Shown here piece after piece: positions 55,848 to 64,000 of a DNA stretch of 64,000 nucleotides (position 1 is its first letter; each line of letters starts with the position of its first letter). Source of the DNA: Nannocystis sp. RBIL2 (GTDB taxonomy: Bacteria > Myxococcota_A > Polyangia > Nannocystales > Nannocystaceae). The position numbers and the translations under genes are program-made. A model generated the notes under the pieces. It was given only the letters and a program-made list of their open reading frames with translations. It ran no database searches and was not told where the DNA came from. The stretch is from contig NZ_JAPNJW010000001.1 in NCBI RefSeq assembly GCF_026626745.1, positions 3,828,001 through 3,892,000 on the forward strand. The letters are read 5' to 3'.

Positions 55848-55853
55848 ATCATA
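55848..55853 (-). promoter_or_regulatory. -10-like hexamer TATGAT
   Basis: Read on the minus strand, TATGAT sits nine bases before the ATG at 55838. It is the closest match to the sigma-70 -10 consensus of the set. Confidence 0.45.
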
Positions 55854-56778
55854 GCCGATCGAAGCGCAGGTCAACCTCGCGGGTCACGTGGCCGCGGCGG
55901 ACGTCGGTCTGTAAAGTCACGGGTGCCAGCAACTCGGCGAGCCCCGGCGGTGGGATCGCCTCGACCGTCACGTCGCCCTCGGGCAACCCCTCGATCGACC
56001 AACGACCCTCGGTGTCGGTGGTCGTCTCGGCGAGCACGGTGTTGCCGTCGCGCGTGCGCACGTAGAGGCGCGCGCCCGCGACCGGCTCGCCGCGCTCGTC
56101 GGTGACCTCGCCGTCGAGCCCGGCCGCCTCCTCGAGGTCGACCACCAGCGTGCCCGGGGCGCCGCCTGCCGGCCGCGCGAACGAGGTCGACGTGTTGACC
56201 CAGCCGGGCGCCTCGACGCGCACCCGCACCCGCTCGCGCGCCAGCCGGGCGGCCCGCACCTCGCCCGCCTCGTCGGCGGCCCACACCTGGCCGTCGACCT
56301 CCACGCGCGCCCCGGCGATCGGGTCGCCGCTGCCGGTCGCACGCACGACGACCTCGAGCGACCAGCCGCGCGCCAGCGCGAGCTCGACCGGCGCCTCGCC
56401 GCGGCTGGCCTTGTCGATCTTCACGCGCTTGCTCGCCGGCGCGTACTCCGGGTGGTCGAGCTCGAGCGTGGCTGTCCCCGGGACCAGGCACGAGAGCTCG
56501 AACAGGCCGCGCGCGTCGGTGTACGTCACCTCGGTCGGCGCGAGCTCGCCCGCCGGCAGCAGCGTCACTCGCACGCCGGCGATCGGCTGGTCGTTGCCGT
56601 CGCGCACCCGGCCCTCGAGCCCGCCCTCGGCTGGTTGCAAGACCTGCTCGATCGACGTCGGCCGGCCCTCGAGGTCGACCTCGACCACCGCCGGCACCAT
56701 CCCCGCGGCGCGGATGATGATCTTCTGCTTGCCGCGGCGGTGGCCCGCGCTCCACATGCCGAAGCCGTCGCTCGTCAC
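55849..56778 (-). CDS. Carboxypeptidase-regulatory-like domain protein, 3' part of a split gene
   Basis: 309 residues in a frame one base off from the upstream gene. It has no signal peptide and begins in mid-domain (TSDGFGMWSAGHRRGKQKIIIRAAG). Three to four CarboxypepD_reg-type modules follow: 'GGLEGRVRDGNDQPIAGVRVTLLPAG', 'SGDPIAGARVEVDGQVWAADEAG', 'GLDGEVTDERGEPVAGARLYVRTRDG'. It is best read as the C-terminal third of the protein encoded just upstream, separated by a one-base frameshift. The first codon GTG overlaps the upstream TGA (GTGA), so coupled translation as a separate chain is possible. Confidence 0.7.
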   Translation of the reverse strand: MTSDGFGMWSAGHRRGKQKIIIRAAGMVPAVVEVDLEGRPTSIEQVLQPAEGGLEGRVRDGNDQPIAGVRVTLLPAGELAPTEVTYTDARGLFELSCLVPGTATLELDHPEYAPASKRVKIDKASRGEAPVELALARGWSLEVVVRATGSGDPIAGARVEVDGQVWAADEAGEVRAARLARERVRVRVEAPGWVNTSTSFARPAGGAPGTLVVDLEEAAGLDGEVTDERGEPVAGARLYVRTRDGNTVLAETTTDTEGRWSIEGLPEGDVTVEAIPPPGLAELLAPVTLQTDVRRGHVTREVDLRFDRL

Positions 56779-58571
56779 CTCGAGCCGTCGGCCAGCTCGA
56801 TGCGCGCGCCGGCGATCGGCTGGCGGTTGCCGTCGAGCACGCGCCCGCCGAGCGGCACCCCGTGGCCGAGCGTCAGCACCACCCCGTCCTCGCGCTCGCC
56901 CGGGCTGAGGTCGACGATCACCGTCGCCGAGCCGGCGTGGTCACCGTGCACCGCGTGTAGCCGGTAGCGGCCGGGCATCAGCGTGTCGAGCGAGAAGTCG
57001 CCGCGCTCGTCGGTCTCGGCCCAGGTGCCGACGGCCTCGTCGTCGCCGACCAGCGGGATCGGCGGGACCGCGCCGCGCGTGACCCCGAGGCTGCCGCCGC
57101 GCTGCAGCGCGCTGAACGTGCGCGCGCGGATCATCGCCTCGCCGGGGCTGTAGAGCGTGTCGGCGTCGACGACGATGCTGGCCTCGGGGACAGGTCGGCC
57201 GTCGTCGTCGATCACCGTGCCGGCGATCCGCCCCGGGCGCACCAGCGTCAACGTCTGCCGCGCCGGCGTCTCCTTGCCGACGTCGACCGCCACCGACTCC
57301 GAGGGCAGGTAGCCGTCGGCGTCGGCGCGCACCACATACGGCCCGGGCACCACCGGGCCGAGGTCGGCCATCCCGGCGTCGTCGGCCTCGGCGATCTGCT
57401 GCAGCAGGCCGACGCTGGCGTAGCCGAGGGTCACGCGGGCGCGCGGCACCGGCGAGCCGTCGGGGCTGACGACCTGCACCGGCACGCGCTGGGCGGCGAT
57501 CAGCGCCAGGCTGACGTGCCCGCCCGGGCTCAGGTTCTCGAGCGGGATCGAGGCGTACTCCTGCTCGCCCGGCTTCTCGGCCCGCACCTGCGCGACCAGG
57601 CCGTAGACGCCGTCGACCAGGTCGGAGAACAAAAATTCGCCCGCCTTGCCGGCCGGCTGCACGAGCGGCGGCCACAGCGACGAGCCCTCGAGCCGCACCT
57701 GCGCGCGGCTCACCAGCGCCGGATCGCCGACCACCGCGCCGCTCAGGTCCTGCAGCGAGTCGACCACGATCACCACCCCGGCCTCCGGCGCGAACGCCTC
57801 GACCACCGACAGCGCCAGGCCTTGCCCGGTCGCCCGCAGGCGCAGCGGCCCGGTCGGCACGGTGTCGAGCACGAAGGCCCCGGCCGCGTCGCTGTCGACG
57901 CGCCACGGCTCCGGCTCGCCGAGGCCCGGCAGCGGCGCCGCCTCGATCCGCACCCCCGTCACCGGCTGGCCGCGGCGATCGATCACCTGTCCCTTGAGCC
58001 AGGAAGCCGGCCCGAGCGCCAGCGTCGGCAGCACCGCCTCGGTGCCCGCCTGCGCCGGCGCGGTCAGCACCCCGCGCAGGTGGCCGGGCACCAGCGCCTC
58101 GACCGTCACCGCCGCCGCCGGTCCGGCCGGCAGCGCCAGGTCGAGCACGAACACTCCCTCGGCGTCGCAGCTCGCCTCGGCCAGGAGGAACCCGCCGCGC
58201 CACGCTCGCGCCTTGCACTCGCGCGGCGGCGCCAGCGGCACCGGCGGCCCGTCGGCACCTGGCTCTTTGTCCAGGGCCGAAGGGTCATAGCCGTCAGGAC
58301 CGGTCCCATCGGCCAGGTCCTTCGCGTCAGGTGCCTCCGGCGGCGCGGCGAGGGCTCCGCCGACCTCGACCATCACCTTGCCGCGGACGCGCGCGGGCGG
58401 GGCGGCCTCGGCCGGGGCCGCGGTCGCCTCGCCGGGCGCCTCGTCGGGGCCGCCCGCGGCCTCGCCGGGGTCGCCCGCTTCGCGCCCGCAGCCGCCGCGC
58501 AGGAGCAGCCCGCCGGTGGCCGCGAGGGCGACGACCAGGCCCGCGAGCGCCGCCTGGGTTCGTCGCTGCAT
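56775..58571 (-). CDS. Carboxypeptidase-regulatory-like repeat protein, 5' part of a split gene
   Basis: 598 residues: signal anchor 'ALAGLVVALAATGGLLLRGGC', an acidic Ala/Pro linker, then repeated beta modules ('LKGQVIDRRGQPVTGVRIEAAPL', 'IAGTVIDDDGRPVPEASIVVDADT', 'LGGRVLDGNRQPIAGARIELADG'). It stops abruptly at GSR in the middle of a module, while the next frame carries on the pattern, so one ancestral gene of about 907 aa is broken here. Such proteins are exported, often surface-bound. A six-unit 14-bp repeat array encodes the linker DAKDLADGTGPDGYDPSALD, and pairs lie at 57985/57999 and, weaker, 57176/57190. The ATG overlaps the RidA stop (TGATG). Confidence 0.78.
   Translation of the reverse strand: MQRRTQAALAGLVVALAATGGLLLRGGCGREAGDPGEAAGGPDEAPGEATAAPAEAAPPARVRGKVMVEVGGALAAPPEAPDAKDLADGTGPDGYDPSALDKEPGADGPPVPLAPPRECKARAWRGGFLLAEASCDAEGVFVLDLALPAGPAAAVTVEALVPGHLRGVLTAPAQAGTEAVLPTLALGPASWLKGQVIDRRGQPVTGVRIEAAPLPGLGEPEPWRVDSDAAGAFVLDTVPTGPLRLRATGQGLALSVVEAFAPEAGVVIVVDSLQDLSGAVVGDPALVSRAQVRLEGSSLWPPLVQPAGKAGEFLFSDLVDGVYGLVAQVRAEKPGEQEYASIPLENLSPGGHVSLALIAAQRVPVQVVSPDGSPVPRARVTLGYASVGLLQQIAEADDAGMADLGPVVPGPYVVRADADGYLPSESVAVDVGKETPARQTLTLVRPGRIAGTVIDDDGRPVPEASIVVDADTLYSPGEAMIRARTFSALQRGGSLGVTRGAVPPIPLVGDDEAVGTWAETDERGDFSLDTLMPGRYRLHAVHGDHAGSATVIVDLSPGEREDGVVLTLGHGVPLGGRVLDGNRQPIAGARIELADGSR
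58255..58334. repeat. 14-bp repeat array, 6 units, entirely coding
   Basis: Units at 58257 (ACCTGGCTC), 58271 (CCAGGGCC), 58285 (TCATAGCC), 58299 (ACCGGTCC), 58313 (CCAGGTCC) and 58327 (TCAGGTGCC), each exactly 14 bp apart. Together they encode an Asp/Gly-rich linker of about 28 residues. Confidence 0.75.
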
Positions 58572-58978
58572 CAGCCGACGGCGATGGCGTCGATCTCGAC
58601 CAGCACGTCCTTCGGCAGCGTCGCCACCGCGACGGTCGAGCGGGCCGGGCGGTGGTCGCCGAAGTGGCGCCCGTAGACTGCGTTGACCGCCGCGAAGTCC
58701 TTCATGTCCTTGAGGAAGATCCCGCAGCGCACGACGTTGGTGAAGTCCATGCCGGCGGCGCGGAGGATCGCGGCGAGGTTGTGCATCACCCGCTCGGTCT
58801 GGGCCGTGATGTCGCCCTCGACGATCTGCATCGTCTGCGGGTCGAGCGGGATCTGGCCGGCGGTGTAGAGCGTGCGACCGCCGCTGACGACGATCCCCTG
58901 GCTGTACGGGCCGATCGCGGCCGGCGCGTCGGGGGTGGAGATGACCGTACGGACCACGGGCGGGGCGTCTTGCTGCAT
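58571..58978 (-). CDS. RidA family reactive intermediate/imine deaminase
   Basis: 135 residues: 'TPDAPAAIGPYSQGIVVSGGRTLYTAGQIPLDPQTMQIVEGDITAQTERVMHNLAAILRAAGMDFTNVVRCGIFLKDMKDFAAVNAVYGRHF', 'RPARSTVAVATLPKDVLVEIDAIAVG'. This is the full RidA/YjgF pattern, with the Arg that binds the carboxylate ('VVRC') and the closing 'R...VA.LP....VEI.A'. It hydrolyses reactive enamines/imines from PLP enzymes. ATG at 58978 matches the usual N-terminus. It is translationally coupled to the downstream envelope gene, an unexpected partner. Confidence 0.94.
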   Translation of the reverse strand: MQQDAPPVVRTVISTPDAPAAIGPYSQGIVVSGGRTLYTAGQIPLDPQTMQIVEGDITAQTERVMHNLAAILRAAGMDFTNVVRCGIFLKDMKDFAAVNAVYGRHFGDHRPARSTVAVATLPKDVLVEIDAIAVG

Positions 58979-59120
58979 GGCCGCAAGGGTCGCCGATGCC
59001 CGCGGCTGGGGCAAGGCCCGATCGCCGCGCCGCGACCCAACACGAGGAGCGCGCCGGGCCATGAGGCCTGGCGCGCTCGACTCGCGCGGTGTTGGTTCAC
59101 CTCGGCGCGGAGGCCAAGGC

Positions 59121-59402
59121 TCAGGCAGCCGCCGCCGGGGCGTTCTTCTTGTTGAACGCGAGGCGCACGCGCGACGCGTAACGCGACGCGGTGTTGCGGT
59201 GGATCACGCCCTTGCTCGCCGCCTTTCCGATCGCCTGCAGCGCGAGCGGCAGGTTCTCCTTGGCACCCTCGAGGTCATTACCTTCGAGGGCCTTGCGCAG
59301 CCGCTTCATGTACGTGCGCATGGTGGACAGGTGGAACACGTTACGCTCGCGCCGCTTGAGACGTTGACGGTTGCGCTTCTCTGCCGACTTATGATTCGCC
59401 AC
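59121..59402 (-). CDS. rpsT: 30S ribosomal protein S20
   Basis: 93 residues, GTG start: MANHKSAEKRNRQRLKRRER opening, 'MRTYMKRLRKALE' and 'IGKAASKGVIHRNTASRYASRVRLAFNKK', the complete S20 pattern. It binds 16S rRNA in the small subunit. It is monocistronic and divergent from the cyclophilin gene; a polypurine stretch lies about 20-35 bases upstream on the other strand. No repeat run is present. Confidence 0.97.
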   Translation of the reverse strand: MANHKSAEKRNRQRLKRRERNVFHLSTMRTYMKRLRKALEGNDLEGAKENLPLALQAIGKAASKGVIHRNTASRYASRVRLAFNKKNAPAAAA

Positions 59403-59582
59403 GGCTCTTGCTCTTCGTTTCCTGGAGGGGAGGGAGCTTATGGACCCGAGCCCCGGCCCTTGTCAAGGCGAGGACCGGCTGCCACTGTACGCCCCGCGCG
59501 CCGCGGCCATGGGCCCCACGGGTCATTACACCCGAGTTTTGACCGTGCGCGGACGTGCCGACGCGTGTAGACCCTCACAACC

Positions 59583-60443
<861 letters not shown>

Positions 60444-60448
60444 CGGGC

Positions 60449-60472
60449 GCGCCTGTCCTCGCGGACAGAGGC
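60449..60472. repeat. 14-bp repeat pair, hairpin
   Basis: Units at 60451 (GCCTGTCC) and 60465 (ACAGAGG) form CTGTCC/GGACAG around TCGC, a likely terminator after the isomerase gene. Confidence 0.65.
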
Positions 60473-60490
60473 CGCCCCCCACCCCTCTGC

Positions 60491-60496
60491 TATGGT
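60491..60496 (+). promoter_or_regulatory. -10-like hexamer TATGGT
   Basis: TATGGT lies five bases before the GTG at 60502. It would drive the ABM/Fe-ADH pair as a leaderless message. Confidence 0.4.
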
Positions 60497-60501
60497 GGGG
60501 C

Positions 60502-60807
60502 GTGCTCGTCGTCCATGTCCACGTCCACGTCGTGCCCGACCAGGTCGAGGCGTTTCGGGCCGCCACCGTCGCCAATGCGTCCGCGAGCGTGCGCGAGCCC
60601 GGCATCGCCCGATTCGACGTCCTGCAGCAGGAGGGCGACCTGGCCCGCTTCATCCTCGTCGAGGTCTACCGCGACGAGGCCGCCCCGGCGCGCCACAAGG
60701 AGACCGCGCACTACCAGCAGTGGCGCGACGCGGTCGCGCCGATGATGGCCAGCCCGCGCACCAGCGTCCGCTTCGCCAACGTGTTCCCGGCGGACGACGC
60801 GTGGTGA
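60502..60807 (+). CDS. Antibiotic biosynthesis monooxygenase (ABM) domain protein
   Basis: 101 residues: '[80 protein letters not shown]' is the dimeric alpha/beta-barrel ABM pattern, close to LsrG-type proteins (EPGI..FDV.q......F.l.E.Y.d..A...H..T.Hy..w). It acts on small carbonyl or quinone-like metabolites, or isomerises phospho-AI-2 in LsrG itself. It is coupled by GTGA overlap to an iron-type alcohol dehydrogenase. GTG start at 60502. Confidence 0.85.
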   Translation: MLVVHVHVHVVPDQVEAFRAATVANASASVREPGIARFDVLQQEGDLARFILVEVYRDEAAPARHKETAHYQQWRDAVAPMMASPRTSVRFANVFPADDAW

Positions 60808-61964
60808 TCCCGTTCGAGCTGGCGACCGCCGCGCGGATCGTCTTCGGGGTCGGCGCCGCCGCCCAGGTCGGCCCGATCGTCGCCGAGCACGGCCGCCGCG
60901 CCCTCGTCGTCACCGGCCGCGACCCGGCCCGCGTCGAACCTGTCCTCGAGAACATGCGCGCCGCCGGCCTCGCGGCGACCGTGTTCACCGTCGCCGGCGA
61001 GCCCACGGTCGCCGACGCCGAGCGCGGCGTCGCGGCCGCGCGCGCGTGCGACTGCGACGTGGTGGTGGCGATCGGCGGCGGCAGCCCGCTCGACGCCGGC
61101 AAGGCGATCGCCGCCCTCGTGCGCAACCCCGGCCCGCCGCTCGACTACCTCGAGGTCGTCGGCCGCGGCCGCCCGCTGGTCCACGACCCCGTCCCCTTCG
61201 TCGCCGTCCCGACCACCGCGGGCACCGGCTCGGAGGTCACGCGCAACGCCGTGCTCGCGGCCGAGGCGCAGCGGGTCAAGGTCAGCCTGCGCAGCCCGAA
61301 GATGCTGCCGCGCGCCGCGATCGTCGACCCCGCGCTGACCCTCTCGCTGCCGCCGGCCGTCACCGCCGACTGCGGCCTCGACGCGCTGACCCAGCTGATC
61401 GAGCCGTTCGTGTCGCGCAAGGCCAACCCGATCACCGACGCCCTGTGCCGCGACGGCATCGCTCGCGCCGCCCGGGCCCTGCCGCGCGCCTTCGCCGACG
61501 GCCGCGACCTCGAGGCCCGCAGCGACATGGCCCTCGCCAGCCTGCTCGGCGGCCTCGCCCTCGCCAACGCCGCCCTCGGCGCCGTGCACGGCTTCGCCGG
61601 CCCGATCGGCGGCGCCTTTCCCGACGCCCCACACGGGGCCGTGTGCGCCCGCCTGCTGCCCGAGGTGCTGCGGATCAACGGCCGCGCCCTCAGGGCCCGC
61701 GAGCCCGCGAGCCCCGTCCTGGCCCGCCTCGACGAGGTCGCCCGCCTCGTCACCGGCGACCCGGCCGCCACGCTCGACCACGCGGTCGAGCACCTGCGCG
61801 CCCTGGTCGCGTCGCTGCAGATCCGCCCGCTCGCCGCTTTCGGCCTGCGCCCCGCCGACCTGCCCGACCTCGTCGACCGCTCGCGCCGCGCCAGCAGCAT
61901 GAAGGGCAACCCGCTCGACCTCACCGACGCCGAGCTGCACGAGGCCCTGACCGCCGCGCTGTGA
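60804..61964 (+). CDS. Iron-containing alcohol dehydrogenase family protein
   Basis: 386 residues from GTG 60804. NAD site '[20 protein letters not shown]', '[21 protein letters not shown]', the metal region '[26 protein letters not shown]' and '[41 protein letters not shown]' match group III (Fe-dependent) alcohol dehydrogenases; the metal-binding His are in the last segment. It probably reduces or oxidises an aldehyde/alcohol or maleylacetate-like substrate. It overlaps the ABM gene by four bases, so the two likely share a pathway. A repeat pair (60938, 60952) encodes PVLENMRAA, and a six-unit array starts at the stop codon. Confidence 0.92.
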   Translation: MIPFELATAARIVFGVGAAAQVGPIVAEHGRRALVVTGRDPARVEPVLENMRAAGLAATVFTVAGEPTVADAERGVAAARACDCDVVVAIGGGSPLDAGKAIAALVRNPGPPLDYLEVVGRGRPLVHDPVPFVAVPTTAGTGSEVTRNAVLAAEAQRVKVSLRSPKMLPRAAIVDPALTLSLPPAVTADCGLDALTQLIEPFVSRKANPITDALCRDGIARAARALPRAFADGRDLEARSDMALASLLGGLALANAALGAVHGFAGPIGGAFPDAPHGAVCARLLPEVLRINGRALRAREPASPVLARLDEVARLVTGDPAATLDHAVEHLRALVASLQIRPLAAFGLRPADLPDLVDRSRRASSMKGNPLDLTDAELHEALTAAL

Positions 61965-62043
61965 GACATGTCCCCGCGGACATGCTCAAAAAGACATTCC
62001 CCTTTTAACATGTTCTAGAGGACATGCTCTGAAGGATTCCCCG
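61964..62043. repeat. 14-bp repeat array, 6 units, the longest intergenic run
   Basis: Units at 61966 (ACATGTCC), 61980 (ACATGCTC), 61994 (ACATTCC), 62008 (ACATGTTC), 62022 (ACATGCTC) and a degenerate one at 62036 (ATTCC), every step 14 bp. It begins 2 bp after the Fe-ADH stop. The remaining gap to 62277 shows nothing else. Confidence 0.9.
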
Positions 62044-62277
62044 CGAGCGCGCCGCCGCAGGCGGAGCCGCGAACGCACGGCCTTGCTCGGCGCTACCAGC
62101 GAGCGACGCCCGAGGCCGCGACGGCCCCGTGGAACCGTCGTCCTCTTCGAGAGAGGCGCACCGCGGCGCGAATCCTCGAGGTCACTCGCACGGCCTGCCG
62201 GTGCGGGCAGCCTCCGATCGCGCCGCACAGGAGCGCCGAATCCTCGCCGCACCGGCCCTGCGGCTACATGGGAGAAA

Positions 62278-63207
62278 TCACTCGCACGGGTCTTCTTCGC
62301 TCGCCGGTCCGCGCGGCGCGTGCAGCATCGACACCGGGATCGGCGCCGGCGGGGCGTCCGCGTCGAAGCTCGCCAGCACCTGCACGTGCGCGTCGCCGGA
62401 GAACTCGCTGTAGTCGACGCGGACGTGATGCACCCCCGCCTCGAGCTGGGCCTCGCCGCCGCGCGACTGCGTCTTGCCGCGGGTCCGGTTGAGCACGATC
62501 AGGTCGCCGTCGACGTACACCCGCGAGCCGTCGTCGGAGATCGACTGGAAGATCGCCTTCGTCGGCGCGTCGAGGTGCAGGCAGCTGTCCCAGCGGACCG
62601 AGAACTGGTCGGCCGGCACGTCCTCCATCGGCGCGTCGCGGCCCCAGTCGAAGTCGATCTGGCGGTCGTAGCGGATCTGCCACTTCCCGCTGTGATCGGA
62701 GCGGGCGTAGTAGGTCCCGCGCCACGGCTGCAGCGTCAGCGTCCACCACGGCCGCACCGCGAGCAGCACCACCACCGCGGCCGCCGCGGCGATCGCTGCC
62801 CGCCGGTGCCACTTCGGCCGCGGCGTCGCCTCGCCGCGCGCCAGCGCGATCAGCTGCCCGAGCCGCCACGTGTGCGCCTCGACCTCGCCGCGCCCGAGCA
62901 AAAAGCTCTCCGGCTGCCACGCCGGCCGGCGCCGCTCGGCCTGCAGCGCCGGCAACGCCCGCCCCAACTCGGCCACCGCGCGCGGTCCGACGGCCGCCTG
63001 CAACCGCGCCGGCAGCCACCCGCCCACATCTTCGATGTCCTCTGGAACATGTCCATCGGGACAGACTGCGCGCGCCAGCGCCTCCCACGCGCCGACGAGG
63101 TGGTGGGCCGCGCTGCGCGGCTCGCACGAGGGGTCGACGGTCACCGCGCGCGCGGCCCGGTGGGCCGCCTCCGCCACGGACAGGGCACGTTCGGTCTCGG
63201 TCATCAT
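62278..63207 (-). CDS. PA14-domain membrane protein
   Basis: 309 residues. A helical N-terminal region (1-130, cytoplasmic), a membrane helix at about 136-152 ('AAIAAAAAVVVLLAV'), then a PA14-type beta domain: 'WRGTYYARSDHSGKWQIRYDRQIDFDWG', 'FSVRWDSCLHLDAPTKAIFQSISDDGSRVYVDGDLIVLNR' and 'AQLEAGVHHVRVDYSEFSGDAHVQVLASFD'. PA14 domains bind carbohydrates. It overlaps the upstream glycosyltransferase-like gene by four bases (ATGA), so a joint role in cell-surface glycans is plausible. Repeat units at 63033, 63047 and 63061 encode VCPDGHVPEDIEDV in the cytoplasmic part. Confidence 0.85.
   Translation of the reverse strand: MMTETERALSVAEAAHRAARAVTVDPSCEPRSAAHHLVGAWEALARAVCPDGHVPEDIEDVGGWLPARLQAAVGPRAVAELGRALPALQAERRRPAWQPESFLLGRGEVEAHTWRLGQLIALARGEATPRPKWHRRAAIAAAAAVVVLLAVRPWWTLTLQPWRGTYYARSDHSGKWQIRYDRQIDFDWGRDAPMEDVPADQFSVRWDSCLHLDAPTKAIFQSISDDGSRVYVDGDLIVLNRTRGKTQSRGGEAQLEAGVHHVRVDYSEFSGDAHVQVLASFDADAPPAPIPVSMLHAPRGPASEEDPCE
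63031..63068. repeat. 14-bp repeat array, 3 units, inside the PA14 gene
   Basis: Units at 63033 (CGATGTCC), 63047 (ACATGTCC) and 63061 (ACAGACTG), 14 bp apart, coding on the minus strand. Confidence 0.65.
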
Positions 63208-64000
63208 CCGCTCACCTCCTGGTCCTTCTCGCTCACTCTCGGCGCGGCCTTGGGCGCGGGCAGCCGCCGTCGCGCGCCCTTCTCGGTGCGGTGGGACACC
63301 GGCCGGCCGCGCAGATCCTTCACCACGTTGAGCACTCCGCCGTCGCGCTCGACCGCGAAGATCTGCGGCGCGTCGGGGAAGCGCGTGTCACAGTGGTCGC
63401 GCAGGTAGCCGACGCTGAAGTCGGAGTACTGCTCGCCGGGCCGCGACTTGAACGAGCGGAAGTTGCCCGGCACGTGCAGGTGCATCGCCTTGCCCGAGAG
63501 ACAGCCGGTGAAGTAGTACACCGAGTCGAGGTACGTCGCGCGCTCGTTGTCCCACAGCCAGCGCTGCAGCCCCAGCATCGCCTCGGGGTTGGTGTTGCCG
63601 TAGTAGTCGGTGTCGTAACGGCCGATCGCCCCGGCCACCCCGCCGACGAGGCGGTTGAAGTAGACCACCTGGTGCGGGTGCAGCCGGACCGACTGCACCA
63701 GCAGGTCGACCAGCAGCGCCCCCGTCAGCGCCCACGCGGCCGCTCGCGCCCACCGCCGGCGCAGGCGCACGATCAGCGCCTCGGTCGTCACCGCCGCCAG
63801 CGCGACCATCGGCGGGACCACGAACAGGAAGTGGCGATAGCCGTCGTACAGCGGCGAGCCCTTGTAGACCGCGTAGATCGGCGGCACGAAGATCGCCATC
63901 CCCAGCAGCAGCAGCGCCAGCGCCGGCCGCACGTGCTCGGGCCGGCCGCCGCGGCGCAGCAGCGCGGCCACGCCCCACAGCGTGCCGATCGTCAGCATCA
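63204..64000 (-). CDS. C-terminal part of a multi-span membrane glycosyltransferase-like protein
   Basis: Open to the right edge of the window; about 265 residues are visible. Membrane helices ('LALLLLGMAIFVPPIYAVY', 'HFLFVVPPMVALAAVTTEALIV', 'AAAWALTGALLVDLLVQSV') alternate with 'KGSPLYDGYRHFLFVVPP', a motif typical of the late loops of PMT/ArnT-like glycosyltransferases. A soluble C-terminal domain follows, with 'YDTDYYGNTNPEAMLGLQRWL' and 'VVYFNRL'. It would transfer sugars from a polyprenyl carrier at the outer face of the membrane. It is translationally coupled to the PA14 protein. A weak repeat pair lies at 63487/63501. Confidence 0.75.
   Translation of the reverse strand, partial: MLTIGTLWGVAALLRRGGRPEHVRPALALLLLGMAIFVPPIYAVYKGSPLYDGYRHFLFVVPPMVALAAVTTEALIVRLRRRWARAAAWALTGALLVDLLVQSVRLHPHQVVYFNRLVGGVAGAIGRYDTDYYGNTNPEAMLGLQRWLWDNERATYLDSVYYFTGCLSGKAMHLHVPGNFRSFKSRPGEQYSDFSVGYLRDHCDTRFPDAPQIFAVERDGGVLNVVKDLRGRPVSHRTEKGARRRLPAPKAAPRVSEKDQEVSG

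Noticed and set aside
61964..62043. Regular short repeats suggesting a CRISPR array
   Set aside because: The step is 14 bp with only 4 variable bases between palindromes; no 23-50 bp repeats, spacers or cas genes are present.

Overview
The window is a very GC-rich, gene-dense bacterial chromosome segment. The gene style points to a myxobacterium (Myxococcota), probably close to Nannocystis. It has many lipoproteins of unknown function, Thr-rich lipoproteins with DUF4215-type Cys repeats (CGDG...CDDGN), a Ser/Thr kinase with a membrane segment and TPR tail, a trypsin-like protease with a MYXO-CTERM-like tail, a PrkA kinase and a VIT/VWA protein. The organism is inferred from gene style only; there is no rRNA or tRNA in the window. 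Core markers are glnS, prfC, rpsT and deoC.

Layout. 1-2.9 kb: end of an unknown gene, then two coupled lipoprotein paralogues on the minus strand. 3.0-5.1 kb: a two-gene operon of a Cache-domain membrane protein and a pentameric ligand-gated ion channel homologue. 5.3-7.3 kb: lipoprotein, deoC and nucleoside phosphorylase operon. 7.4-17.7 kb: small membrane proteins, TPR lipoproteins, two LTDQSGAVFGW paralogues and a 1286-aa FecR/VIT/VWA protein. 18.1-25.6 kb: an Lgt homologue, then four tandem paralogues of the lipoprotein family seen at the left end. 25.7-31.7 kb: prfC, a lipoprotein and the Ser/Thr kinase. 32-35 kb: an SRPBCC protein, a protease/membrane protein/TIR-like operon and a peroxiredoxin. 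35.6-39.6 kb: two DUF4215 lipoproteins and a bestrophin pseudogene. 39.6-45.8 kb: glnS with an AhpD-like gene, and small unknowns. 46.7-52.1 kb: cytochrome P450, GNAT, a frameshifted RCC1-repeat gene and an SCP2 protein. 52.8-64 kb: PrkA, a frameshifted carboxypeptidase-regulatory-domain protein, RidA, rpsT, a cyclophilin, an ABM/Fe-ADH pair, a PA14 protein and a partial membrane glycosyltransferase-like gene.

The most striking structure cuts across the genes. A short palindrome, consensus GGACATGTCC (variants GGACCTGTCC/GGACAGGTCC), recurs in runs of two to six copies at a 14-bp period. I count about 49 such runs in 64 kb. They fill most intergenic gaps, supply the start codons of several lipoprotein genes, run into the 3' ends of others, and also lie inside reading frames, mostly in linkers. 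I did not find runs in glnS, prfC, prkA, rpsT or the P450. Adjacent copies can form hairpins with about four loop bases. I do not recognise this as a named repeat family.

A second recurrent pattern is a TANNNT -10-like hexamer only 5-9 nt before the start codon of many genes, which suggests widespread leaderless transcription. Three genes are visibly damaged: bestrophin (internal deletion), RCC1 repeat (frameshift) and carboxypeptidase-regulatory protein (frameshift).
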